Of a DNA stretch of 64,000 bases, positions 46,572 to 54,493 are shown piece by piece. Position 1 is the first letter of the stretch, and each line of letters starts with the position of its first letter. The position numbers and the translations under genes were made by a program. The stretch is from Mycobacterium sp. Root265 (GTDB lineage Bacteria; Actinomycetota; Actinomycetes; Mycobacteriales; Mycobacteriaceae). The notes below the pieces were generated by a model. It did no database searches. It saw only the letters and a program-made list of their open reading frames with translations, and was not told the DNA's origin. The stretch is from NCBI RefSeq assembly GCF_001428895.1, contig NZ_LMJA01000014.1, forward strand, positions 7,653 to 71,652, written 5' to 3'.

Positions 46572-48617
46572 CTATTCGCAGGTGGTGTCCGCCGCGTTGG
46601 TGACCGTCAGATCCTCGGGTAGTTCGGTGGCCTGCTCACTGCTGGTACCGCGCACCATGTGCACCTGTACCGACGATCCGCTCGGAGAGGGCGGGCTCAC
46701 CGAGCTGAAATCGGAGCCCAGTACCACCCGCACCACATCGCCCATCCCCGTCACCCGCTCGATGGTGGCGTTGTGGAACGACGACGCCACGGTGGCTGCG
46801 GCCTGCTCGTTACCGGGTGAGAAGAACACCGTCGTCGAGGTCAGCGGCCCGGGATAGTCGTCGGGGGTGTCGATGTTGAAGCCATGTTGTTGCAACACAT
46901 CGGCGGCGCTGCTGGCCAGCCCGGATTCGCCGGTCGAGTTCGACACCCGCACCGTGACCGCGCCGGGTTCGGTGGCCACCGCATCGACCACCTCGCCGTC
47001 CGGGTCGGCGGGTGAGGTTGTGCCGCTGCCGGATTCGGGAGTCTCGGGCACCGGGGTGTTGTCGGCGTTGCGCTCCTCGGGCAGCGGATCGTCATCGATG
47101 ATCGCCTCGAACAGGGCGGCCATGTCGTCGACGCGGGGTTGCTCGTTGCCGTAGTCGTCGGCGTAGCCGGTGGTGGGCACGGTGACGAAGGTGATCCGGC
47201 CTGCGTTCACGCCCTGGACGGACTGTCCCAGGTCCACGAGATCCTTGGTCCGGATGTTGTCGACGAAACTGTCCTCGATGAACATGTTGACGACGTTGTT
47301 GAGCTTGCTGAGGCTGAAGAACACCTCTTTGGAGATCAGCGAGCGCAGCAGCGAGGACAGGAACAGCTGCTGGCGCTTGATGCGGCCGTAATCACCGTTG
47401 ACCTCGGTGGTGACCTGGCGGGCTCGCACGTAGTTCAGCGCGGTGTGGCCGTCGACCATCTGCCGGCCGGGGTTGGCCAGCACGGTGCCCAGCTCGTAGT
47501 CCTCCAGCGGGGTGGTGCTGCACACCTCCACGCCACCCAGCGCGTCGACCATCTTGGCGAAGCCGGTGAAGTCGACGGCCATGAACCGGTTGACCGACAG
47601 GCCGGACAGCTTCTGGATGACCTTCACCAGGCACTTGGGCCCGCCGACGGCGTAGGCCGAGTTCAGCTTGGTCTCGGTCCAGGCCTCCTCCATGCCGTAC
47701 ATCGGCGATTCTTCGTCGGTGATCGGTCCGTAGACCCCGGTCTCCGGGTTCCAGGGCTCACACTTGATCGGCGTGATCGCCAGATCGCGCGGGAAGGACA
47801 CGGCCACAACACGTTTGCGGTCGGCCGGGATGTTGACCAGCATGATGGTGTCCGAGCGGGCGCCGGCGGCATCGTCGGTGGTGCCCGCTCCGACCTCACT
47901 GTTCTGGCCGATGCGCGTGTCGGTGCCCACGATCAGGAAGTTCTCGTCGCCGAACTGGGCGTTGGGGTCCACGATGTCGCGCGAATTGGGGTCCAGCGCG
48001 GAGACCTGGTTGAGGCTGTTGTTCTTCATCGACTGCCATTGCCAGGCGCCGCCGGTCAAAGCCAGCGCGCACACCGCGATGAGGGCGGCGGCCACCCGGC
48101 CGACGGTGCGGGCCCGGTGGTGCTGCACCGGTGCCGGGCGCACGGTGTGCAGGGGGCGCGGCGGACGGGCGGCAGCCAGGTCGGGCAGTTCCGCGGCGTA
48201 CGCCGAGGGCACGTGCATGACCTCGGTGACGGGCTCGGCGGGGTCGCGGCGGGGCGCGCGTCCGGTGGGGGCCGGCTCGAAGATCGCGGCCTCGATCGGC
48301 TCGACCGGGTCGGTGATCTCGGCGGGGCTTTCCGGCGCCGGGGCCGGTTCGTCGACCGGGTCGGCGCGGTGCCGGCGGCCGCGTCCGCCACTGGGTTGGT
48401 CGGCCGCCAGTTTGGCGATCAGGTCGGCGACGGTGACGCCGTCGGTGTGGTTACCCGCGGGTGGGTCGGAATGGGCCTCTTTGGCCGGGTCAGCAGCCTG
48501 CGCGCGTTCCCACGGCGTGGCGCCTGGTGCCGATCGCGGAGATCGGGTAAGCCATTGGTTGTCCTCCCCGGGCGCGCGGTCGGGCCGGTCAGGAGTGGCG
48601 TTATCGCCGTCACTCAT
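46572..48617 (-). CDS. LytR-CpsA-Psr (LCP) family protein with LytR_C domain
   Basis: The 681-residue envelope protein has a long acidic/proline-rich cytoplasmic N-terminus (about 1-170), one membrane helix (RVAAALIAVCALALTGGAWQW), the catalytic LCP domain (NFLIVGTDTR, DTIMLVNIPADRKRVVAVSFPRDL, ALNYVRARQ), then a Ser/Glu/Pro-rich linker and a C-terminal LytR_C module (VTVRVSNSTGESGLASSAADVLQQHGFNID). LCP enzymes attach arabinogalactan or other glycopolymers to peptidoglycan. It matches Rv0822c in size and place. Confidence 0.9.
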   Translation of the reverse strand: MSDGDNATPDRPDRAPGEDNQWLTRSPRSAPGATPWERAQAADPAKEAHSDPPAGNHTDGVTVADLIAKLAADQPSGGRGRRHRADPVDEPAPAPESPAEITDPVEPIEAAIFEPAPTGRAPRRDPAEPVTEVMHVPSAYAAELPDLAAARPPRPLHTVRPAPVQHHRARTVGRVAAALIAVCALALTGGAWQWQSMKNNSLNQVSALDPNSRDIVDPNAQFGDENFLIVGTDTRIGQNSEVGAGTTDDAAGARSDTIMLVNIPADRKRVVAVSFPRDLAITPIKCEPWNPETGVYGPITDEESPMYGMEEAWTETKLNSAYAVGGPKCLVKVIQKLSGLSVNRFMAVDFTGFAKMVDALGGVEVCSTTPLEDYELGTVLANPGRQMVDGHTALNYVRARQVTTEVNGDYGRIKRQQLFLSSLLRSLISKEVFFSLSKLNNVVNMFIEDSFVDNIRTKDLVDLGQSVQGVNAGRITFVTVPTTGYADDYGNEQPRVDDMAALFEAIIDDDPLPEERNADNTPVPETPESGSGTTSPADPDGEVVDAVATEPGAVTVRVSNSTGESGLASSAADVLQQHGFNIDTPDDYPGPLTSTTVFFSPGNEQAAATVASSFHNATIERVTGMGDVVRVVLGSDFSSVSPPSPSGSSVQVHMVRGTSSEQATELPEDLTVTNAADTTCE

Positions 48618-48683
48618 GTCCTACCGGCCTTCGGCTCGTGGGGTCGTGCGCGCCGTTGCACACGTTCTCATCGGTGCTTAATC

Positions 48684-48711
48684 AAAAGCTGCTGCTCATT
48701 CTTTTAGCAGC
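48684..48711 (-). terminator. Terminator-like hairpin with short T-run
   Basis: On the minus strand GCTGCT (48711-48706) and AGCAGC (48696-48691) form a 6-bp stem followed by AGCTTTT, downstream of the desA1-dus unit. Weak but oriented correctly. Confidence 0.35.
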
Positions 48712-48720
48712 ACTGCACCC

Positions 48721-48738
48721 GGCTCCGCCACCGGAGCC
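48721..48738. terminator. GC-rich hairpin after dus
   Basis: GGCTCCG (48721-48727) and CGGAGCC (48732-48738) form a 7-bp stem with a 4-base loop in the 213-base space between dus and the LCP gene. Likely terminates the desA1-dus transcript. Confidence 0.4.
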
Positions 48739-48830
48739 CGGTCAGGTGGCCTTTCATCGTACTGAGACAACCTGAGAGTCCGACAGCGCGATGACGTGAC
48801 GGAGCGGTCTCGGGATCATCTCGGACGAGG

Positions 48831-49943
48831 TCAGCCGCCGGAGTTCATCACGTCGGCGCCGACGGGCACCGTCAGATCATCGGGATCGTCGAGCCACCCC
48901 GCGGGCAGGCTGACCGATCCGGGGGAGCCCTGACGTCCACGCGGGCCGCCGGCCACCTCCGGGAACGGGACGTCGCCGTCGAGTTCGCCGAGCAGCGCAT
49001 CGAGCTCACGCAAGGTCTTGACCAGCGCCAACGCCCGGCGCAGGTCGGCGCCGGCGGGGAAGCCGTGCATGTACCAGGCGACGTGCTTACGGATGTCGCG
49101 CATGCCCTTGTCCTCACCGAAGTGAGCCGAGAGCAGCTCGCCGTGGCGGCGCACGATGTGGGCGACCTCGCCGAGCGTCGGAGGGGTCGCGATGGGGCGC
49201 CCGTTGAAGGCCGCCGACAGCTCGGCGAACAGCCACGGCCGGCCCAGGCAGCCGCGTCCGATGACGACTCCGTCACACCCGGTTTGCTCCATCATCGCCA
49301 GCGCATCGGTGGCGTCGAAGATATCGCCGTTGCCGAGTACCGGGATGGTGGTCACGTGCTGCTTGAGCGCCGCGATCTGACTCCAGTCGGCGGTCCCCGA
49401 GTACCGCTGCGCGGCGGTGCGGGCGTGCAGCGCCACCGCCGCCGCACCCTCGGACTCGGCGATGCGGCCGGCGTCCAGATGGGTGTGGTGGGCGTCGTCG
49501 ATCCCGATCCGGAACTTCACGGTGACCGGGATGTCGGTGCCTTCTGTCGCGGCGACTGCAGCCCTGACGATCTTGCCGAAAAGCTTGCGCTTGTACGGGA
49601 TCGCGGACCCGCCGCCGCGCTTGGTCACCTTGGGCACCGGGCAGCCGAAGTTCATGTCGATGTGGTCGGCCATGTTCTCGTCGACGATCATCTTGGCCGC
49701 CGCGTAGGTGGTGTCCGGGTCCACGGTGTAGAGCTGCAGCGAACGCGGCGACTCGTCGGGTGCGAAGGTCGTCATGTGCATGGTCACCGGGTGGCGCTCG
49801 ACGAGGGCACGCGCGGTCACCATCTCGCAGACGTACAGACCGCTGACGGTGCCGGCGCGGGCAACCTCGAGTTCACGGCACAGTGTGCGGAACGCGACAT
49901 TTGTCACACCCGCCATCGGAGCCAGCACGACCGGACTGCGCAA
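48831..49943 (-). CDS. dus: tRNA-dihydrouridine synthase
   Basis: The 370-residue FMN enzyme is of the Dus family. VVLAPMAGVTN opens the barrel, NFGCPVPKVTKRGGGSAI contains the catalytic Cys, and FRIGIDDAHHTHLDAG, ALHARTAAQRYSG and GNGDIFD line the FMN/tRNA site. It reduces uridines in the tRNA D-loop. The only regular start is a TTG at 49943, which begins exactly at RSPVVLAPMAG; family-like residues (IGPLAL) continue upstream, so the true start may be non-standard. Confidence 0.9.
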   Translation of the reverse strand: MRSPVVLAPMAGVTNVAFRTLCRELEVARAGTVSGLYVCEMVTARALVERHPVTMHMTTFAPDESPRSLQLYTVDPDTTYAAAKMIVDENMADHIDMNFGCPVPKVTKRGGGSAIPYKRKLFGKIVRAAVAATEGTDIPVTVKFRIGIDDAHHTHLDAGRIAESEGAAAVALHARTAAQRYSGTADWSQIAALKQHVTTIPVLGNGDIFDATDALAMMEQTGCDGVVIGRGCLGRPWLFAELSAAFNGRPIATPPTLGEVAHIVRRHGELLSAHFGEDKGMRDIRKHVAWYMHGFPAGADLRRALALVKTLRELDALLGELDGDVPFPEVAGGPRGRQGSPGSVSLPAGWLDDPDDLTVPVGADVMNSGG

Positions 49944-49996
49944 AGCGAGCGGCCCGATCTGTAAGCCAGACCGGGCCGTGTCGCTGTGTGCTGGGG

Positions 49997-51007
49997 CTAG
50001 GAGGCTGCCGATGATGTCACCAACAGGTTCTTCATGGCCTTCTTCTCGGCGACCTTGCGCTCGCGCTCCAGGCGGCGCTCCTTGGCCACTTCGAACTTCA
50101 CGCAGGTGTCCTGGAGCTCCTTGACGAGCTCGCCGAGATCGTCCCGCAGTCGGGCGCCCTCGCCGGTGAAATCCTCACGTTCGAAGATGCGCCACTTCTT
50201 GAGCACCGGCATCACGACGTCCTCGAGGTGGATCCGCGGGTCGTACACGCCGCCGACGGCGATGGTGACGGCCTTGCGACGGAACTCGGGCACCGTGTAT
50301 CCGGGCATCTTGAAGTTGCGCAGCACGCGGTGCAGCGACTTCATCGCCTGGTTGGGCACCATGTCCAAACCGGCGGCGCTGACGTCGCGGTAGAAGATCA
50401 TGTGCAGGTTCTCATCGGCGGAGATCCGGCCCAGCAGCTGGTCGGCGATGGTCTCTTCGCAGGCCTTGCCGGTGTTGCGGTGTGAGACGCGGGTCGCGAG
50501 CTCCTGGAACGTCACGTAGATGACGGAGTCGAACAGGGTGGACGCGAACAGGTCGCCCTGCTGATTCTGGCCGGGGGAGAAGCCACGGGTGACCTGCTCG
50601 ACGCGCAACTCTTCGAGTTCGACGGGATCGATGGCGCGGGTGACCAGCAGGTAGTCGCGCAGTGCGATCCCGTGCCGGTTCTCCTCGGCGGTCCAACGAT
50701 TTACCCACCAGCCCCACGGGCCGTCCATGGTGAAGTTCATCGCGATCTCGCGGTGGTACGAGGGCAGGTTGTCCTCGGTCAGCAGGTTCTGCACCATCGC
50801 GGTCTGGGCGACCTCGGAGAGTTTGGACTGCTCGGGATGCCAGTCCTGCCCGCCGAGGGCGTAGAAGTTCTTGCCGTCCGACCACGGGATGTAGTCGTGC
50901 GGGTTCCAGTCCTTGCGCATGGCGAGGTGCCGGTTGATGTTCTTCTCGACGACAGGTTCGAGCTCGCGCAGCAATTGCACGTCGGGTAGGTCTTGCGACA
51001 CGTTCAC
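49997..51007 (-). CDS. desA1: Acyl-ACP desaturase DesA1
   Basis: The 336-residue soluble di-iron desaturase has the two carboxylate/His motifs TAEENRHG and SADENLHMIF that bind the irons. It introduces a double bond into long acyl-ACP for mycolic acid synthesis and is essential in mycobacteria (family knowledge). The start is GTG. A very charged C-terminal helix (VAKERRLERERKVAEKKAMK) ends the protein. Upstream sit two TATCTGT-type repeats that may be regulator sites. Confidence 0.93.
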   Translation of the reverse strand: MNVSQDLPDVQLLRELEPVVEKNINRHLAMRKDWNPHDYIPWSDGKNFYALGGQDWHPEQSKLSEVAQTAMVQNLLTEDNLPSYHREIAMNFTMDGPWGWWVNRWTAEENRHGIALRDYLLVTRAIDPVELEELRVEQVTRGFSPGQNQQGDLFASTLFDSVIYVTFQELATRVSHRNTGKACEETIADQLLGRISADENLHMIFYRDVSAAGLDMVPNQAMKSLHRVLRNFKMPGYTVPEFRRKAVTIAVGGVYDPRIHLEDVVMPVLKKWRIFEREDFTGEGARLRDDLGELVKELQDTCVKFEVAKERRLERERKVAEKKAMKNLLVTSSAAS

Positions 51008-51014
51008 TCCCAGT

Positions 51015-51052
51015 TATCTGTACCTGTTGGTAGCACTCAATATATCTGTGCC
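51015..51052. repeat. Paired direct repeats upstream of desA1
   Basis: TATCTGTACC (51015-51024) and TATCTGTGCC (51043-51052) match at 9 of 10 positions, 28 bases apart, within the desA1 upstream region. A TetR repressor (MadR) is known to control desA genes in mycobacteria, but I cannot say this is its site. Confidence 0.3.
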
Positions 51053-51132
51053 CCCCAGTGACATCAAGTTACGCTGCCTGTGCGTCTGATAACGGTTCCA
51101 AATCGATCTGATAGCCGCTGCGCTGGCAAACC

Positions 51133-51717
51133 TCAGCGAACGGTGGCGCGGCTCAGCAACATATCGGTGCAGTAGTCGACGAACTGCTCGCGGGTGGCGG
51201 TCAGCCGGCCGTTGAGATAGGCGGTGAACAACGCCGTCAGGGCGCCGACGAGACCGGTCGCGACCATTGCCTGCAACGCCGGGTCGGTGATTTCGGTGAG
51301 TTTGTGCTGCAGCAGGGCGATGAAGTTGGGCATCCACTCCGCGCCGGATTTGGTGAGCACCGGTTCCCGCTCGGGCGCCAGCAGCAGCACCCGGCCGCGG
51401 CTCGGGTCGTCGACCATCAGCGCCACGAACGCCTCGACGGCGTCCCGCGGTGTCTGCGAGGACAGCAGGGCCTTCATCGCGGTGCCGCACACGTCGTCGT
51501 AGACGGCGCGCACGAATTCGTCGCGGTCGGTGAAGCTCTCGTAGAAATACCGCTCGGTGAGGCTCGCTTCGCGGCACACCGCGCGCACCGTCAGCGCCGG
51601 GCCGGCCGCCCCGCCGAGCAGGGTCACCCCGGCGGCGACGAGTTCACCGCGCCGCAGTGTCTGGCGATCCTGCAGGGGAACGCCGGACCATCGACCACGT
51701 CGTTGACCGGACGGCAC
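51133..51717 (-). CDS. TetR family regulator (Rv0825c type)
   Basis: The 194-residue regulator has an N-terminal HTH with ALTVRAVCREASLTERYFYESFTDRDEFVRAVYDDV and an all-helical ligand domain. It is divergent from the MpaB-type oxygenase gene, and a perfect palindrome lies between the two starts, so it most likely represses both. The GTG at 51717 is the first in-frame start. Rv0825c-Rv0826 have the same arrangement. Confidence 0.83.
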   Translation of the reverse strand: MPSGQRRGRWSGVPLQDRQTLRRGELVAAGVTLLGGAAGPALTVRAVCREASLTERYFYESFTDRDEFVRAVYDDVCGTAMKALLSSQTPRDAVEAFVALMVDDPSRGRVLLLAPEREPVLTKSGAEWMPNFIALLQHKLTEITDPALQAMVATGLVGALTALFTAYLNGRLTATREQFVDYCTDMLLSRATVR

Positions 51718-51750
51718 ATCACTCCTAAGCTGCGTAGTGACAACGAGTGT

Positions 51751-51770
51751 AGTCAGAATCGATTCTGACT
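51751..51770. promoter_or_regulatory. Perfect 20-bp palindrome, probable TetR operator
   Basis: AGTCAGAATCGATTCTGACT equals its reverse complement and lies between the divergent TetR and MpaB-type starts. The length and symmetry fit a TetR dimer pair. Confidence 0.72.
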
Positions 51771-51787
51771 GGGACGGAAGTTGGCCA

Positions 51788-52810
51788 GTGACTCAAGATA
51801 CGTCCGAGACGTGCCCGGTGACCAGCGCATCCGCCGAGGCCACCGCCGAGGTGGCGGCAGGCTGCCCGGTGAGCGCCGGCGGGTACGACGCCCCCGCGAT
51901 GCCGCTCGGACCGGACTCGCTGACCTGGAGGTACTTCGGCCAATGGACGGGCCTGTTCCAGGGCACCTGGGCCGGGTCCATGCAGAACATGCATCCCCAG
52001 CTCGGCGCGGCGGTCGAAGAGCACTCGATCTTCTTCCTCGAGCGGATCCCGCGGCTGCTGCGCTCGATCTATCCGATCGGCGGCGTGGTCTTCGACGGTG
52101 AGCGCGCACCCAAGACCGGTGCCGAGGTCCGCGACTATCACCTCGGTATCAAGGGCGTGGACAAGCAGGGACGCCGCTACAGCGCGCTCAATCCCGACGT
52201 CTTCTACTGGGCGCACGCCACGTTCTTCAAGTCCACCCTGCTGGCCGCCGAGAAGTTCGGCGGCGGGATCTCGCTGGCCGACAAGCGCCAGCTGTTCGAC
52301 GAGCACGTCGCCTGGTACCGGATGTACGGGATGAGCATGCGGCCGGTGCCGAACTCCTGGGAGGAGTTCGAGCAGTACTGGGATCACATGTGCCGCAACG
52401 TGTTGGAGAACAACTACGCCGCGCGCGAGGTCATGGATCTGTCGACCATGCCCAAACATCCCTCACTGCAGTGGATCCCGGACCCGCTGTGGGCGCTGAA
52501 CCTCAAGGTCATGCAGCGGTTCCTGACGTTCATGACGGTGGCCCTCTACGACCAGCCGGTGCGTGACCTGATGGGCTACCGCTGGACGCCGCGCCAGCAG
52601 CGGCTGCACGACAGGCTCTGCAGCGTCATCACCTTCGCGGGCAAGGTGCTGCCCAAACGCTCGCTGATGCACCCGCGCAAGCGCTCCGCGGTGGACCGGG
52701 CGTCGGGCCGGCTGCCCGCCGATTCCCCGCTGGTGCAGACCCCGGCGCGCAACCTGCCGCCCGTCGAGTACCGCGGCCAGCCGCAGTTCTACTGCCCCGA
52801 GGTCGGCTGA
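51788..52810 (+). CDS. MpaB-family (DUF2236) oxygenase-like protein
   Basis: The 340-residue protein belongs to the DUF2236/MpaB family, related to latex-clearing protein, in which haem b is bound by a conserved His. WRYFGQWTGLFQGTWAGSMQNMHP, NPDVFYWAHATFFKS and the HVAWYRMYGMSMRPVP block are hallmarks. It matches Rv0826. I place the start at the GTG at 51788 (GGACGGAAG upstream); a GTG at 51737 would put the palindromic operator inside the coding region. Substrate unknown. Confidence 0.8.
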   Translation: MTQDTSETCPVTSASAEATAEVAAGCPVSAGGYDAPAMPLGPDSLTWRYFGQWTGLFQGTWAGSMQNMHPQLGAAVEEHSIFFLERIPRLLRSIYPIGGVVFDGERAPKTGAEVRDYHLGIKGVDKQGRRYSALNPDVFYWAHATFFKSTLLAAEKFGGGISLADKRQLFDEHVAWYRMYGMSMRPVPNSWEEFEQYWDHMCRNVLENNYAAREVMDLSTMPKHPSLQWIPDPLWALNLKVMQRFLTFMTVALYDQPVRDLMGYRWTPRQQRLHDRLCSVITFAGKVLPKRSLMHPRKRSAVDRASGRLPADSPLVQTPARNLPPVEYRGQPQFYCPEVG

Positions 52811-52834
52811 CCCTCACCGTCTACCGTTAGCCCC

Positions 52835-53953
52835 ATGCAGGGGCCCGAAATACTCGGCGGCCGCTACGAACTGCGTGGTCTGCTCGGCCGCGGGGGCATG
52901 GCGGAGGTCCACGACGGCTGGGACACCAGACTGGGCCGCGCCGTCGCGATCAAGCTGATGTACCCCGCACTGGCCGCGCAACCCGAGAACCGCCGGCGTT
53001 TCGAGGTCGAGGCCCGGGCCGCGGCACGCCTGAGCCACCCGCACATCGTCGCGGTGCACGACAGCGGCGAACACGACGGCACCCCCTACATCGTGATGGA
53101 GCGCCTCAGCGGGCGCACCGTCGCGGACACCATCGCGCAGGGGCCGATGCCTTTGCCGCAGATCCGCTCACTGCTCGATGACGTGCTCTCCGCGCTGGCG
53201 ACGGCGCACGCCGCGGGCATCCTGCACCGCGACATCAAGCCCGCCAACATCCTGCTGACCGACACCGGCGTGCCCAAGGTCGCCGACTTCGGCATCGCGA
53301 AGAGCCCCGAGTCCGGCCACACCATGACCGGCCTGGTGATCGGCACGCTCGGCTATCTCAGCCCGGAGCGGATCGCCGGCCGTCCCGCGACGATCGCCGA
53401 CGATCTGTACGCGGTCGGGGTGCTGGCCTTCGAAGCGCTCGTGGGACGTGTCCCGGCGCCGCATGAGGACGTGGCCGTGCTGCGCCCGGACGCCGGCCCG
53501 GCGCTCGCCTCGGTCGTGCAGCGCGCCATCGCGCCCGACCCGCGGGCCCGGTTCGCCGACGCCGAGCAGATGCGGGCCGCGCTGAGCGCGGTGCGACCGC
53601 AGACGCTGTTCCTGGATGCCCCGCTGCCCGATCCCGCCACGGCCTACGTGCCGGCGCCCACGCCGCGCAGTCGCCGCCGCACGCTGATCGGTGTTGCCGG
53701 GGCCGTGCTGGCGGTCCTGGTGCTCGTCATCGCCTTCGTGGTGGACACCGCGTCCCGCTCCGGCACGCCCACGCCGGTGACGACCACGACCACCACGACG
53801 CCGACCCCGACCACCACGACCTCGGCGCCGCTGCCGACCACGACCGCCACGGTCGAACAGCAACAGCCCGGACCGACGCGGGGCCGCGGCAACGGTGAGA
53901 ACAAGAAGGGCGAGAACGGCAAGGGGCCGAAGCCCAAGGGTGATGACCGATGA
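52835..53953 (+). CDS. Membrane Ser/Thr protein kinase (PASTA-less)
   Basis: The 372-residue kinase has the glycine loop LGRGGMAEV, K40, the catalytic loop HRDIKPAN (131-138), DFG at 151-153 and GTLGYLSPE in the activation segment with Thr163, 165 and 171 as possible autophosphorylation sites. A membrane helix follows (about 284-303), then a Thr/Pro-rich stretch and a Lys/Gly/Asn-rich basic tail of 30 residues outside, with no sensor domain. The ligand is unknown. Only 8 bases separate its stop from the 3' end of the convergent tRNA-Lys. Confidence 0.88.
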   Translation: MQGPEILGGRYELRGLLGRGGMAEVHDGWDTRLGRAVAIKLMYPALAAQPENRRRFEVEARAAARLSHPHIVAVHDSGEHDGTPYIVMERLSGRTVADTIAQGPMPLPQIRSLLDDVLSALATAHAAGILHRDIKPANILLTDTGVPKVADFGIAKSPESGHTMTGLVIGTLGYLSPERIAGRPATIADDLYAVGVLAFEALVGRVPAPHEDVAVLRPDAGPALASVVQRAIAPDPRARFADAEQMRAALSAVRPQTLFLDAPLPDPATAYVPAPTPRSRRRTLIGVAGAVLAVLVLVIAFVVDTASRSGTPTPVTTTTTTTPTPTTTTSAPLPTTTATVEQQQPGPTRGRGNGENKKGENGKGPKPKGDDR

Positions 53954-53961
53954 GACAGGCG

Positions 53962-54037
53962 TGGTGCCCCCACCAGGGCTCGAACCTGGGACCTGCGGAT
54001 TAAAAGTCCGTAGCTCTACCAACTGAGCTATAGGGGC
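53962..54037 (-). tRNA. tRNA-Lys (TTT anticodon), CCA encoded
   Basis: The 76 bases on the minus strand fold as a cloverleaf: acceptor GCCCCTA/TGGGGGC, D-arm with AGCTCAGTTGGTAGAGCT, anticodon loop CTTTTAA giving TTT, and T-arm GGTTCGAGCC. A genomic CCA follows the discriminator A. Confidence 0.95.
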
Positions 54038-54047
54038 GTGGTGCAAA

Positions 54048-54053
54048 AGGATA
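54048..54053 (-). promoter_or_regulatory. -10 box for tRNA-Lys
   Basis: TATCCT on the minus strand lies 10 bases upstream of the mature tRNA 5' end at 54037. Confidence 0.45.
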
Positions 54054-54089
54054 CTGGGCGGCCCTCCCGGACGGATGGGGGTATCCGGT

Positions 54090-54119
54090 TTGGGATTTCG
54101 CAGGGCTGTGTCCTAAGCT
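54090..54119 (+). promoter_or_regulatory. Promoter for the tRNA-Glu-Asp-Phe operon
   Basis: TTGGGA (54090-54095) and TAAGCT (54114-54119) are 18 bases apart, 54 bases before tRNA-Glu. Confidence 0.45.
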
Positions 54120-54173
54120 ATCGAAGCTTCCAACGTCACCGGCGTTGAGAGCGGCCCGGAGAAATTCGGATAG

Positions 54174-54246
54174 GCCCCCATCGTTTAGCGGCCTAGGACG
54201 CCGCCCTTTCACGGCGGTAGCACGGGTTCGAATCCCGTTGGGGGTA
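54174..54246 (+). tRNA. tRNA-Glu (TTC anticodon)
   Basis: The 73-base cloverleaf has a CCGCC/GGCGG anticodon stem with loop CTTTCAC, anticodon TTC. T-arm GGGTTCGAATCCC. CCA is not encoded. Confidence 0.95.
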
Positions 54247-54291
54247 CGGCGCGAAGGTGGTGACACACCCGAGCGATGCAGTAAAGAGCAA

Positions 54292-54368
54292 GGCCCTGTG
54301 GCGCAGTTGGTTAGCGCGCCGCCCTGTCACGGCGGAGGTCGCGGGTTCGAGTCCCGTCAGGGTCGCCA
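54292..54368 (+). tRNA. tRNA-Asp (GTC anticodon), CCA encoded
   Basis: The tRNA has a CCGCC/GGCGG anticodon stem with loop CTGTCAC, anticodon GTC, T-arm GGGTTCGAGTCCC, discriminator G and encoded CCA. Confidence 0.95.
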
Positions 54369-54407
54369 TTTCGGCGAGGTATTCCGGTCGCAAGGCCGGA
54401 GCCTTCC

Positions 54408-54484
54408 GGCCAGGTAGCTCAGTTGGTACGAGCGTCCGCCTGAAAAGCGGAAGGTCGCCGGTTCGATCCCGGCCCTGGCCACCA
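54408..54484 (+). tRNA. tRNA-Phe (GAA anticodon), CCA encoded
   Basis: Acceptor GGCCAGG/CCTGGCC is a perfect 7-bp stem; the anticodon loop CTGAAAA gives GAA; T-arm CCGGTTCGATCCCGG; discriminator A with encoded CCA. The next gene ends 10 bases downstream on the other strand. Confidence 0.95.
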
Positions 54485-54493
54485 CGAGTTCCA

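Noticed and set aside
47139-48707. 522-codon open frame antisense to the LCP gene
   Set aside because: Typical high-GC shadow frame; the LCP protein on the other strand has clear domains.
53780-53850. ACC/ACG triplet-rich tract as a DNA tandem repeat
   Set aside because: It is irregular and encodes the Thr/Pro linker of the kinase.
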